64,000 nt of DNA from RGIG3002 sp045546775 (lineage in GTDB: Bacteria; Bacillota; Clostridia; Lachnospirales; Lachnospiraceae), in assembly GCA_045546775.1 (NCBI GenBank), contig JAZQDM010000126.1, positions 120,434 through 184,433 of the forward strand, in the 5' to 3' direction. This document shows positions 8,117-16,616 of the stretch, one piece after another. Position 1 is the stretch's first letter. Each line of letters starts with the position of its first letter. Under the pieces are notes generated by a model that worked only from the letters and a program-made list of their open reading frames with translations, was not told the origin of the DNA and did not search any database. The position numbers and the translations under genes were made by a program.

Positions 8117-8593
8117 ATGAAGGAATTTATAGATACGTACAAGCAATTATTTGAAATCATGATAGAAAACAAGGAAATGGTAATTTGTGTCGTAGTGACG
8201 ATTGCGGTTTTTGTGTTTGAGATGGTGCTTGTGTACAAAGGGAAATTGAACTTTGGTCGCTCAACGAAGAAAATGGAAAAAGCAAAGGCAATGAACCACG
8301 TGATAAAAGCAAACCGTATCCGTTATAGTCATGATTCTGCTTCACATAGAGCAGACAGCGAGGCCACAGGCTTGTATGAGGCGGATTACGAATATGAAAT
8401 CAATGGCCGGAAGAAAAAATATGGTTATGTGGATCAGCATTTTCCGCCGATGGTATTGGAATTATATTATATCGATAACCCTAACAGAGTGTTTCGGCAA
8501 AAGGAAGGGGTCAGTGGACTGGTTATCATTCTTTATATAATCCCGATTGCGGTTCTTACGCTACTTATTTTATGGTTAAAACCGCAAGTTTAA
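8117..8593 (+). CDS. Hypothetical protein with two membrane segments
   Basis: A 158-residue protein that I do not recognise. It has one hydrophobic segment at about residues 20-41 and another at about 133-152, with a soluble Tyr/Asp-rich part of about 90 residues between them. That part reads like a small beta-rich domain (YEADYEYEINGRKKKYGYVD) and somewhat recalls DUF3592-type proteins, but the resemblance is too weak to name. The start at 8117 has GGGGG at 8102-8106 and AAGGG closer in. It stands alone between ftsH and uvrC, 59 bases before the uvrC start. Confidence 0.6.
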   Translation: MKEFIDTYKQLFEIMIENKEMVICVVVTIAVFVFEMVLVYKGKLNFGRSTKKMEKAKAMNHVIKANRIRYSHDSASHRADSEATGLYEADYEYEINGRKKKYGYVDQHFPPMVLELYYIDNPNRVFRQKEGVSGLVIILYIIPIAVLTLLILWLKPQV

Positions 8594-8652
8594 AATAAAC
8601 AGTGGATGCAAAGTATTTTGAGATTGTTTTAAGCTTAGAGAAAGGAGGTCAT

Positions 8653-10518
8653 ATGTTTGATTTTGATGAAGAGTTAAAAAAGCTCCCGAAAAATCCGGGT
8701 GTTTATATTATGCGGGATGCGCAGGACAGTGTTATTTATGTTGGAAAAGCAGTCAATCTTCATAGCCGGGTACGCTCGTATTTCCGCAAAAACATCGGCA
8801 GAGGGCCACAGATAGACAAGATGGTGACCTTGATTGCACGTTTTGAATATATTGTGACGGATTCGGAGCTGGAAGCACTTGTTTTGGAAAATAACTTAAT
8901 CAAAGAACACAGTCCGAAATACAACACGCTGTTAAAAGATGACAAGACATATCCGTATATTAAAGTGACCGTTGGTGAGGAGTATCCCCGGGTGCTTTTT
9001 TCCAGACAAATGAAAAAAGATAAGTCAAAATATTACGGTCCGTATACGAGTGCGGCGGCAGTAAAAGATACAATTGAGCTGATTAATAAACTGTATCAGC
9101 TTCGGACTTGCAACCGCAGTCTGCCAAAAGATATCGGCAACGACAGACCGTGTTTAAATTATCACATCAAGCAGTGTGCAGCGCCGTGTCAGGGATACAT
9201 ATCCAAAGAAGAGTACGCGGAGCATGTGGCGAAAGCACTGGAATTTTTGAACGGAAAATATGATGTTATTTTAAAAGATCTGCAAAAAAAGATGATGGAA
9301 GCATCGGAAAACATGGAGTTTGAGGAAGCCATCCGTTATCGTGATTTGTTTAACAGTGTCAAGCAAGTGTCCCAAAAACAAAAAATGACGGACAGTGACA
9401 TGGAAGACAAAGATGTGATTGCTCTTGCGCAAGATGAAGACGATGCAATTGTGCAAGTATTTTTTGTGCGTGGCGGTAAATTAATCGGAAGAGAACATTT
9501 TCATATGACACATGTGTCGCAAACGCCGGCAGCACAGATATTGCTTGATTTTGTAAAACAGTTTTATGCAGGCACACCGTTTATTCCAAGGGAGCTGATG
9601 CTACAGGAAGAAATTGAAGATACAGAAGTTTTGGAGCAGTGGCTTAGCACAAAGCGTGGTAGCCGTGCATATATCCGTGTGCCGAAAAAAGGTTCCAAAG
9701 AAAAACTGGTTGAGCTGGCAGCCCAAAATGCCCGTTTGATTTTGAGTCAGGACAGGGAAAAAATCAAGCGTGAGGAAGGCAGAACAATCGGAGCTGTCAA
9801 AGAAATTGCCTCTCTTCTTGGTATGGAACGCATTCATCGCATGGAGGCTTTTGATATTTCCAACATCAGCGGTTTTGCCAATGTAGGTTCCATGGTAGTG
9901 TATGAACAGGGCAAGCCAAAGCGGAGTGATTACCGCAAGTTCCGCATCAAGACCGTAGCGGGACCGGACGATTATGCTTGTATGAAAGAAGTGCTCACAA
10001 GACGCTTTGTGCACGGTATGGAAGAACGGCAGGAACTGGAAGAAAAAGAATTGGAAAATACGTTTGGAAGCTTTACAAAGTTTCCGGATTTGTTGTTGAT
10101 GGACGGTGGAAGAGGACAGGTGAATATTGCGCTGGAAGTGCTTAATGAGCTGCACATTTCCATTCCGGTTTGCGGCATGGTAAAAGATGACAACCACAGA
10201 ACCCGCGGCTTGTATTATAATAACGTGGAAATCCCCATTGACAGACATAGTGAGGGATTTAAGCTTATTACACGCATTCAGGACGAGGCCCATCGCTTTG
10301 CCATTGAGTATCACCGTTCCTTGCGAAGCAAATCCCAGGTGAAATCGGTGTTGGATGATATTCCGGGCGTAGGCCCTGCACGACGCAAGGCTCTTATGAA
10401 AGCCTTTGGTTCCATAGATGAAATGAAGGAGGCAAGCGTAGAGGAGCTGATGGAGCGGGCACAGTTGCCTGTCAACGCCGCAGAGTCGGTGTATTCTTTT
10501 TTTCATCCCCTTTGTTGA
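8653..10518 (+). CDS. uvrC: Excinuclease ABC subunit C
   Basis: A 621-residue subunit of the UvrABC nucleotide excision repair nuclease, which makes both incisions around a DNA lesion. It has an N-terminal GIY-YIG domain (GVYIMRDAQDSVIYVGKAVN), a cysteine cluster (CNRSLPKDIG..CLNYHIKQCAAPC), a UVR motif near residue 210, an RNase H-like endonuclease domain (AFDISNISG..LLMDGGRGQVN) and a C-terminal helix-hairpin-helix (DIPGVGPARRKALMKAFGSI). AAAGGAGG at 8641-8648 fixes the start at 8653; an upstream in-frame start at 8602 would bury this site. It begins a long + strand gene series. Confidence 0.96.
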   Translation: MFDFDEELKKLPKNPGVYIMRDAQDSVIYVGKAVNLHSRVRSYFRKNIGRGPQIDKMVTLIARFEYIVTDSELEALVLENNLIKEHSPKYNTLLKDDKTYPYIKVTVGEEYPRVLFSRQMKKDKSKYYGPYTSAAAVKDTIELINKLYQLRTCNRSLPKDIGNDRPCLNYHIKQCAAPCQGYISKEEYAEHVAKALEFLNGKYDVILKDLQKKMMEASENMEFEEAIRYRDLFNSVKQVSQKQKMTDSDMEDKDVIALAQDEDDAIVQVFFVRGGKLIGREHFHMTHVSQTPAAQILLDFVKQFYAGTPFIPRELMLQEEIEDTEVLEQWLSTKRGSRAYIRVPKKGSKEKLVELAAQNARLILSQDREKIKREEGRTIGAVKEIASLLGMERIHRMEAFDISNISGFANVGSMVVYEQGKPKRSDYRKFRIKTVAGPDDYACMKEVLTRRFVHGMEERQELEEKELENTFGSFTKFPDLLLMDGGRGQVNIALEVLNELHISIPVCGMVKDDNHRTRGLYYNNVEIPIDRHSEGFKLITRIQDEAHRFAIEYHRSLRSKSQVKSVLDDIPGVGPARRKALMKAFGSIDEMKEASVEELMERAQLPVNAAESVYSFFHPLC

Positions 10519-10577
10519 TAATGAATTTGACGTATGTTAAAATAAAAGGACAATGGTAAAGAAAAGAGGCGTGGGTT

Positions 10578-11516
10578 ATGAGCGTAAAATTAAAAGAAAT
10601 TATTGAAAAAATGAAATTGGAAAACCTGACACCGGATATCAGCATCAAAGGTATCCGCGTAACACAGCCGGACATCAACCGTCCTGCGTTGCAGATGGCG
10701 GGTTATTTTGAGCATTTTGATGCGACACGTTTGCAGATTATCGGTTTCGTGGAATATACCTACATGGAAGGTATGACGATGGAACAAAAAGAAGAAGTGT
10801 ATACAAAGCTTCTTTCTTTTGAAATACCGGCGATTGTATTTTGTCGTGATATGAAACCGGATGAACTGTTTTTACAAAAGGCATGTGAGAGAGGCATTCC
10901 GATTCTTTCCACAAAAATGTCAACGTCTGATTTTATGGCAGAAATTATCCGTTGGTTGAATGTAAAACTTGCACCGTGTATTTCTGTGCACGGCGTATTG
11001 GTAGACGTATACGGCGAAGGTGTTTTGATTACCGGTGAGAGTGGAATCGGTAAATCAGAGACTGCTTTGGAATTGATCAAGAGAGGTCACCGTCTTGTTA
11101 CGGATGACGTTGTGGAAATCCGTAAAGTAAGCGATGATACTTTGATTGGTACTGCACCGGATATCACAAAGCACTTTATCGAACTTCGCGGTATCGGTAT
11201 CGTTGACGTTAAGGCTCTTTACGGTGTATCCAGTGTTAAAGATACGCAGGGCATTGACCTTGTTATCAAGTTGGAAGACTGGGACAAAGACAAAGAATAC
11301 GACAGACTTGGTCTGGAAGAAGAATATACAGAATACCTTGGTAATAAAATAGTATGTCACAACCTTCCGATTCGTCCGGGACGTAACCTTGCGATTATTT
11401 GTGAATCTGCAGCGGTTAATCACAGACAGAAGAAGATGGGATACAATGCGGCAAAAGAGTTGTACGCAAGAGTACAGAACTCCTTGGCACGTAAACGTGA
11501 CGAGGATGACGACTAA
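10578..11516 (+). CDS. hprK: HPr(Ser) kinase/phosphorylase
   Basis: A 312-residue bifunctional enzyme that phosphorylates or dephosphorylates Ser46 of HPr-type proteins in Gram-positive carbon catabolite control. Walker A GESGIGKSE begins near residue 153, and the HprK signature ELRGIGIVDVKALYGVSSV follows at about 200-220. The N-terminal domain of about 130 residues is as in the family. It lies 60 bases after uvrC. A candidate substrate is the HPr-like protein at 15298, which keeps Ser46. Confidence 0.96.
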   Translation: MSVKLKEIIEKMKLENLTPDISIKGIRVTQPDINRPALQMAGYFEHFDATRLQIIGFVEYTYMEGMTMEQKEEVYTKLLSFEIPAIVFCRDMKPDELFLQKACERGIPILSTKMSTSDFMAEIIRWLNVKLAPCISVHGVLVDVYGEGVLITGESGIGKSETALELIKRGHRLVTDDVVEIRKVSDDTLIGTAPDITKHFIELRGIGIVDVKALYGVSSVKDTQGIDLVIKLEDWDKDKEYDRLGLEEEYTEYLGNKIVCHNLPIRPGRNLAIICESAAVNHRQKKMGYNAAKELYARVQNSLARKRDEDDD

Positions 11517-11551
11517 AATACAAGGATGATAGGGAAAGGATTTATACGGGG

Positions 11552-12490
11552 ATGGAATTATATGTGTTTGGAGTAGATGTCGGAGGAACGACTGTAAAAT
11601 TAGGATGCTTTACAGCGGAAGGCTCTTTGCTTGATAAGTGGGAGATACCGACACGTACAGCAAACGGCGGCGAAGCAATTTTGCCGGATGTTGCTGCATC
11701 CATAAAAGAAAAAATGCAGGAAAAAGGCATTACAAAAGAACAGGTTGTAGGTGTGGGAATCGGCGCACCTGGTCCGATTGATGAAAGAGGTATTGTGCAT
11801 TCTGCAGTCAACTTGGGCTGGGGCCAATTTGATGTAAACGATACGTTGTCGGAGCTTCTTGACGGCATGAGAGTCAAAGCGACAAACGATGCCAATGCAG
11901 CTGCACTTGGTGAAATGTGGAAAGGCGGCGGTCAGGGATATCAGGACGTTATCGCTGTAACACTTGGAACCGGAGTAGGCGGTGGTCTTATTGTGAACGG
12001 AAAGATTCTTTGCGGTGCAGTAGGTGCCAGCGGTGAAATCGGACACATTCATGTGGAAGATGCCGAGGAAGAACGTTGCAATTGCGGCAATTACGGTTGT
12101 TTGGAACAGTACGCGTCAGCAACCGGTGTGGTTCGTATTGCAAAGCGGGTTTTGGCTTCCTGCGAGGATGACAGTGTATTGCGAAGCGGTGAATTGTCTG
12201 CAAAAGCAGTGTTTGATGCAGTGAAAGCAGGCGACGCGGTGGCAATCAAAATAGCAGACCGTTTTGGTTATTATTTGGGTAAAGGACTTGCAGTTGTGTC
12301 TGCAATTATTGACCCTGAAATATTTGTAGTCGGCGGTGGTGTTTCAAAAGCAGGAGAAGTTCTTTTTGAGTACATCAAGCCATATTATTTAAAATACGCA
12401 TTCCATGCATCCAAAGAGGTGGAATTCAGACTGGCTATGCTTGGCAATGATGCGGGCATTTATGGCGCAGCAAAAATGATGATAGACTAA
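11552..12490 (+). CDS. glcK: ROK-family glucokinase
   Basis: A 312-residue cytoplasmic sugar kinase, expected to phosphorylate glucose with ATP. It has the N-terminal phosphate motif DVGGTTVKLG, the ATP-binding GTGVGGGLIVNGK, the sugar-binding EIGHIHVED and the zinc-binding CNCGNYGCLE near residues 175-184 that defines ROK kinases. It lies 35 bases after hprK and fits a carbon metabolism role. The glucokinase call comes from the family and size; other hexose specificities are possible. The start at 11552 has GGAAAGGA about 12 bases upstream. Confidence 0.88.
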   Translation: MELYVFGVDVGGTTVKLGCFTAEGSLLDKWEIPTRTANGGEAILPDVAASIKEKMQEKGITKEQVVGVGIGAPGPIDERGIVHSAVNLGWGQFDVNDTLSELLDGMRVKATNDANAAALGEMWKGGGQGYQDVIAVTLGTGVGGGLIVNGKILCGAVGASGEIGHIHVEDAEEERCNCGNYGCLEQYASATGVVRIAKRVLASCEDDSVLRSGELSAKAVFDAVKAGDAVAIKIADRFGYYLGKGLAVVSAIIDPEIFVVGGGVSKAGEVLFEYIKPYYLKYAFHASKEVEFRLAMLGNDAGIYGAAKMMID

Positions 12491-12508
12491 TTAAAAATGT
12501 AGGTGCAT

Positions 12509-13423
12509 ATGTTAAGTTCAACTTTTATTGAAAATTTAGGCAGAATTATACCGAAAGAAAACATAGTGCTGAATGAATCTATGAGCAGGCATACGACTTT
12601 CCGCGTTGGCGGAAAGGCGGCCTGCTTGATTAAAGTTTCAAACAGTGACGAGCTTTCTAAACTGATTCACTTTTTAAAGGAGTCAGGAAGAGAATTCTTT
12701 TTATTGGGCAACGGAAGTAATCTTCTTGTCAGCGACAAAGGCTATGATGGCATTATTTTGAAGTTGACAGGTGAGTTTGAACATATAAAAGTGTTGGGTA
12801 ACCGATTGATTTGCGGAGCGGCAGTTCCCTTGGTGAAAGCAGCCCGTGCGGCATATGAGGCAGGACTTACCGGTATGGAATTTGCATCCGGCATTCCGGG
12901 CACATTAGGTGGTGCTGTTGTGATGAATGCCGGCGCATACGACGGTGAGATGAAAAATATTGTGAAAGAAGTTACGGTTCTGGATTGGAACGGGGACGAA
13001 CTTGTTTTGGACAACGAGACGATGGAGTTTGGATATCGCACAAGCATTATCAAAAGCCGTCCCTTTACCGTTCTTTCTGCTGTGCTTCAGCTGCAGGAAG
13101 GAAATGCAGAACAGATCAAGGCAAAAATGGACGATTTTGCAAATCGCAGACGCGAAAAGCAACCACTGGAATATCCTAGCGCCGGAAGTACATTTAAGCG
13201 ACCGGAAGGCCATTTTGCCGGAAAGCTGATTATGGATGCAGGGCTTGCAGGATATCGGGTAGGCGGCGCGCAAGTGTCAGAAAAGCATTGCGGTTTTGTG
13301 ATTAATACAGGTAAAGCAACGGCTACAGATATTTACAAGTTGATTTTGGAAGTACAAAAACAGGTAAAAAATCAATTTGATGTGCAGTTGGAACCGGAAG
13401 TAATTTGTCTTGGTGAATTTTAA
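12509..13423 (+). CDS. murB: UDP-N-acetylmuramate dehydrogenase
   Basis: A 304-residue FAD enzyme that reduces UDP-GlcNAc-enolpyruvate to UDP-MurNAc in peptidoglycan synthesis. The FAD-binding region shows HTTFRVGGKA, LLGNGSNLLV and ASGIPGTLGGAVVMNAGAY. The active-site region shows YPSAGSTFKRP and HCGFVINTGKATA, and the C-terminus has the conserved Glu (LEPEVICLGEF). The ATG at 12509 is chosen; a GTG at 12503 in the same frame is also possible, and AGGTG overlaps it. It lies 18 bases after glcK. Confidence 0.95.
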   Translation: MLSSTFIENLGRIIPKENIVLNESMSRHTTFRVGGKAACLIKVSNSDELSKLIHFLKESGREFFLLGNGSNLLVSDKGYDGIILKLTGEFEHIKVLGNRLICGAAVPLVKAARAAYEAGLTGMEFASGIPGTLGGAVVMNAGAYDGEMKNIVKEVTVLDWNGDELVLDNETMEFGYRTSIIKSRPFTVLSAVLQLQEGNAEQIKAKMDDFANRRREKQPLEYPSAGSTFKRPEGHFAGKLIMDAGLAGYRVGGAQVSEKHCGFVINTGKATATDIYKLILEVQKQVKNQFDVQLEPEVICLGEF

Positions 13424-13461
13424 AAAAACTTTAGTTGCCTTTTGGGCAGACGGGGGTACAA

Positions 13462-14325
13462 ATGAGATTTGTAGTTGTGACAGGCATGAGTGGCGGTGGA
13501 AAAAGAACGGCCCTTAAAATGTTGGAGGATCTTGGATTTTATTGTGTAGATAATCTTCCGGAACCTCTTATTGAAAAATTTATGGAAGTATTTGCTACGC
13601 CGGATAAAGCAGAGTCTAAAGTTGCTCTCGGATTGGACGTGCGATCGGACAAGACAAGAGGCGGCGTGGAAAAAACATTGGATATGCTCCGTGAAAAAGG
13701 ACATTCTTTTGAGATTCTTTTTATGGATGCAAACGACCAGGTGCTGCTAAAACGTTACAAAGAAAGCCGCAGACTCCATCCGCTTGAAATGGATGGAAGA
13801 GTTGTGGAAGGTATCGAGAAAGAACGTAAGATTTTGGGCGGCTTGCGCGAGAAGGCAGATTATGTCATTGATACGTCCAGCCTTTTGACAAGAGAATTGA
13901 AAGAAGAGATTGACCGAATTTTTGTTTTGGGCGAGGAATACAACAGTTTGATTGTAAATGTTGTTTCATTCGGCTTTAAAAACGGTATTTTGGCAGATGC
14001 GGATTTGGTGTTTGATGTCCGTTTCCTTCCCAATCCGTTTTATATCAAAGAGTTAAAACAAAAAACAGGAAATGATAAAGAAGTACAAGATTATGTTATG
14101 GGATTTGAGGAAGCGCATACGTTTCTTGCAAAACTGACGGATATGATACAATTTTTGATTCCAAACTATATTAAGGAAGGCAAGTATCAGTTAGTAATCG
14201 GCATTGGTTGTACCGGAGGCAAGCACAGAAGTGTTACACTTGCTAACGAATTGTACAAGCAACTGGAAGGAAAAGGAAGCTATGGGCTTAAGATTTCCCA
14301 TCGTGATGTTGAGAATGGAAGATAG
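13462..14325 (+). CDS. rapZ: RNase adapter/nucleotide-binding protein RapZ (YvcJ)
   Basis: A 287-residue P-loop protein. In Gammaproteobacteria RapZ is an RNase adapter for amino-sugar control; in Bacillus YvcJ is a GTPase linked to competence. The N-terminal nucleotide-binding motif reads GMSGGGKRTALKMLEDLGF. The residue after the invariant Lys is Arg, not Ser/Thr, so the Walker A is atypical. The C-terminal domain has the conserved IGCTGGKHRSVTLANELY. GGGGG at 13452-13456 sets the start at 13462. The order rapZ-whiA-HPr-like matches the yvcJ-whiA-crh cluster of Bacillus. Confidence 0.94.
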   Translation: MRFVVVTGMSGGGKRTALKMLEDLGFYCVDNLPEPLIEKFMEVFATPDKAESKVALGLDVRSDKTRGGVEKTLDMLREKGHSFEILFMDANDQVLLKRYKESRRLHPLEMDGRVVEGIEKERKILGGLREKADYVIDTSSLLTRELKEEIDRIFVLGEEYNSLIVNVVSFGFKNGILADADLVFDVRFLPNPFYIKELKQKTGNDKEVQDYVMGFEEAHTFLAKLTDMIQFLIPNYIKEGKYQLVIGIGCTGGKHRSVTLANELYKQLEGKGSYGLKISHRDVENGR

Positions 14326-14337
14326 AGGAGTGTGCAC

Positions 14338-15279
14338 ATGTCTTTTTCCGGAGAAGTAAAAGAAGAGCTTTCCAAACATATAAGTTCTACGCGACATTGC
14401 CAAATAGCAGAGCTTGCGGCAATGATACATTTTTGTGCAGATTTACAAAAAAATGGCAAAAAAAACATGTTTTATTTTCGCACGGAAAATGAGGCAGTTA
14501 TAAGAAAGTACTTTACATTACTGAAAAAAACATTTAATATAAGTGTTGATGTTGCTGGGGAAGCGACAGAAAAGCAAGGAAAAACGCATACATATTCCTT
14601 TGTATTAGAGGATGACGAGCAGATATATAAGGTGATGCAGGCTGTAAAATTAGTGGATGCGGAAGGAGAAATATTTTCGCCCGAACGACCGGTGAATGCG
14701 TTGCTTATTAAAAATTCGTGTTGTCAGAGAGCTTTTCTTAGAGGTGCTTTTTTGTCGATAGGCTCCATGAGTGACCCCGAAAAGAGTTATCATATGGAAT
14801 TGGTTTGTACAAACGAGTCTCAAGCAATACAGTTGAGAGATTTGATACAGGGATTCCAGATAGAAGCGAAGATTGTTTTAAGAAAAAAATACTACGTTGT
14901 TTATTTAAAGGAAGGCAGCAGCATTGTTGACCTTCTGAATGTTATGGAAGCACATGTCTCACTGATGGAATTTGAAAATCACCGTATTGTAAAAGAAATG
15001 CGGAATTCCATTAATCGTCGGGTAAATTGTGAAGCTGCAAATATTACCAAGACAGTAAATGCATCCTCAAAGCAAATTGAGGACATACTGCTTGTGCGTG
15101 ATAGTTATGGTTTTCAAAATTTGCCGGAAAATTTGCGGGAGATGGCAGAAGTCAGACTGGAGTATCCGGAAGCTACATTGAAGGAACTGGGTCAATATTT
15201 GAACCCTACAGTAGGAAAATCCGGTGTGAATCATCGCTTGAGAAAATTGAGTGAACTTGCGGATAAGATGAGGCCGTAG
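14338..15279 (+). CDS. whiA: WhiA sporulation/cell-division regulator
   Basis: A 313-residue DNA-binding protein with an N-terminal LAGLIDADG-like homing-endonuclease fold (about 1-220) and a C-terminal helix-turn-helix (VNASSKQIEDILLV..LKELGQYLNPTVGKSGVNHR). In Streptomyces it is needed for sporulation septation; in Bacillus it affects division and chromosome segregation. GAGGAG at 14325-14330 gives a 7-base spacer to the ATG at 14338; a GTG at 14332 is too close. It begins 12 bases after the end of rapZ, so the two are probably co-transcribed. Confidence 0.95.
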   Translation: MSFSGEVKEELSKHISSTRHCQIAELAAMIHFCADLQKNGKKNMFYFRTENEAVIRKYFTLLKKTFNISVDVAGEATEKQGKTHTYSFVLEDDEQIYKVMQAVKLVDAEGEIFSPERPVNALLIKNSCCQRAFLRGAFLSIGSMSDPEKSYHMELVCTNESQAIQLRDLIQGFQIEAKIVLRKKYYVVYLKEGSSIVDLLNVMEAHVSLMEFENHRIVKEMRNSINRRVNCEAANITKTVNASSKQIEDILLVRDSYGFQNLPENLREMAEVRLEYPEATLKELGQYLNPTVGKSGVNHRLRKLSELADKMRP

Positions 15280-15297
15280 AAGGAGGAACATTATATT

Positions 15298-15552
15298 ATG
15301 ATGGTAAAAGAAGTACAGATAGGTTTAGAAACCGGGTTGGAAGCAAGACCTGTTGCATTGCTTGTACAGGTTGCAAGTCAGTATGACAGCGATATTTATA
15401 TTGAAGCTGGAACAAAGCGTGTAAACGCAAAAAGTATTATGGGAATGATGAGTCTTGGGCTCGACAACGGGGAGATGGTAAAAGTAACAGCAAACGGGGA
15501 TGACGAAAGTGCTGCTATGGATGGCATGGAGAAATTCTTAAGAGCTGAATAA
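15298..15552 (+). CDS. HPr-family protein without the phosphorylatable His (Crh-like)
   Basis: An 84-residue HPr-fold protein. In HPr of the sugar phosphotransferase system, His15 accepts phosphate from Enzyme I. Here the site reads TGLEARPVALLVQ, with Glu exactly at position 15. Ser46, the HprK target, is kept (AKSIMGMMSLGL). Bacillus Crh has Gln15 and lies in the same rapZ-whiA-crh order, so this is probably a regulatory protein for catabolite repression rather than a sugar transport carrier. AAGGAGGA at 15280-15287 supports ATG 15298; a second ATG follows at 15301. hprK is 4 kb upstream. Confidence 0.9.
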   Translation: MMVKEVQIGLETGLEARPVALLVQVASQYDSDIYIEAGTKRVNAKSIMGMMSLGLDNGEMVKVTANGDDESAAMDGMEKFLRAE

Positions 15553-15564
15553 TTATGGAGATGA

Positions 15565-15598
15565 AAAGAGCTATCGTATGAACGGAAGCTCTTTTTTT
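15565..15598 (+). terminator. Terminator after the HPr-like gene
   Basis: A stem AAGAGCT/AGCTCTT with a 14-base loop, followed by seven T. It closes the hprK-to-HPr-like gene series. Confidence 0.75.
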
Positions 15599-15616
15599 AG
15601 AAGGGGTGAATGGTTT

Positions 15617-16522
15617 ATGAAAAAGAAAATGCTTTTTATTTACAATCCGAAAGCAGGAAAGGCGCAAATTAAAAATCAGTTGTACGACATTCTGGATGTG
15701 TTCACAAAAGGGGGCTATTTTGTGACTGCATATCCGACACAGGCGGCAGGGGATGCCATGCGTCTTATGGAAGAGTTGCCAGACGAGTATGATATTATTG
15801 TGTGCAGTGGTGGTGACGGCACTTTGGATGAAGTGGTGACCGGTATGATGAAGAGCGGTAAGACATTGCCACTCGGCTATATTCCGGCCGGAAGTACGAA
15901 TGATTTTGCAACAAGTCTGGGACTTCCAAAAAACATGAAAGAAGCGGCGGAAACGGTTGTTTCAGGAGAGGTGTTTCCGTGCGATATAGGTGTGTTTAAC
16001 CAGGATGTTTTTGTGTATGTGGCAGGCGTTGGATTGTTTACAAACGTTTCGTATGAAACAAAGCAGGAAACAAAAAATGTGCTTGGACATATGGCGTATG
16101 TTGTGGAAGGAATTAAGGCGCTTCCGTCCATCAAATCGTATCATTTTAAAATTACGTATGGTGACGAGTGCATTGAGGATGATTTTGTTTTTTGCATGAT
16201 TACAAACTCTACTTCTGTAGGAGGGTTCAAGCGTCTTACCGGAAAAAATGTCAGTTTAAATGATGGTTTGTTTGAAGTTACATTAATTAAACTGCCTCGC
16301 AATCCGCTTGAACTTAATGATCTTGTGACAGCACTATTCAATCAGCAAATGGATGCCAAATGTATGTATTGCTTTAAGACAGACCATATTGTTTTGGAGT
16401 CAGATGAACCGCTTCCGTGGACATTGGACGGAGAATTTGGCGGAAATCATACAAAAGTAGATATCCGTAACTGCGCAAAGGCAGTAGAAATTATGGTTCC
16501 GTCAGAAAAAGAAAGGAAATAA
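15617..16522 (+). CDS. YegS/BmrU-family lipid (diacylglycerol) kinase
   Basis: A 301-residue soluble kinase of the DagK_cat family, which phosphorylates diacylglycerol or related lipids at the membrane. It has IYNPKAGKA at the N-terminus, the nucleotide-binding VCSGGDGTLDEVVTGM, and IPAGSTNDFATSLGLP, all hallmarks of the family. The start at 15617 has AAGGGGTG before it; an in-frame upstream start at 15578 would read through the preceding terminator and is rejected. The gene stands alone after the catabolite-control cluster. The lipid substrate cannot be told from sequence. Confidence 0.9.
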   Translation: MKKKMLFIYNPKAGKAQIKNQLYDILDVFTKGGYFVTAYPTQAAGDAMRLMEELPDEYDIIVCSGGDGTLDEVVTGMMKSGKTLPLGYIPAGSTNDFATSLGLPKNMKEAAETVVSGEVFPCDIGVFNQDVFVYVAGVGLFTNVSYETKQETKNVLGHMAYVVEGIKALPSIKSYHFKITYGDECIEDDFVFCMITNSTSVGGFKRLTGKNVSLNDGLFEVTLIKLPRNPLELNDLVTALFNQQMDAKCMYCFKTDHIVLESDEPLPWTLDGEFGGNHTKVDIRNCAKAVEIMVPSEKERK

Positions 16523-16568
16523 TTGTATTTTGCAAAATATTATTGTTTCTTTTTAAAATGTTATAGGT

Positions 16569-16574
16569 TATAAT
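16569..16574 (+). promoter_or_regulatory. -10 element of the fba promoter
   Basis: A perfect TATAAT at 16569-16574, 43 bases before the fba start. No good -35 at 17 bases is seen; TTGTTT lies 20 bases upstream. Confidence 0.5.
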
Positions 16575-16616
16575 AAAACGGTAATATATGAAAGATAATC
16601 GTATGGAGGTACAAAA

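Noticed and set aside
9601..10506. A 301-codon minus-strand frame opposite uvrC
   Set aside because: It has no family resemblance and lies fully inside the certain uvrC coding region.
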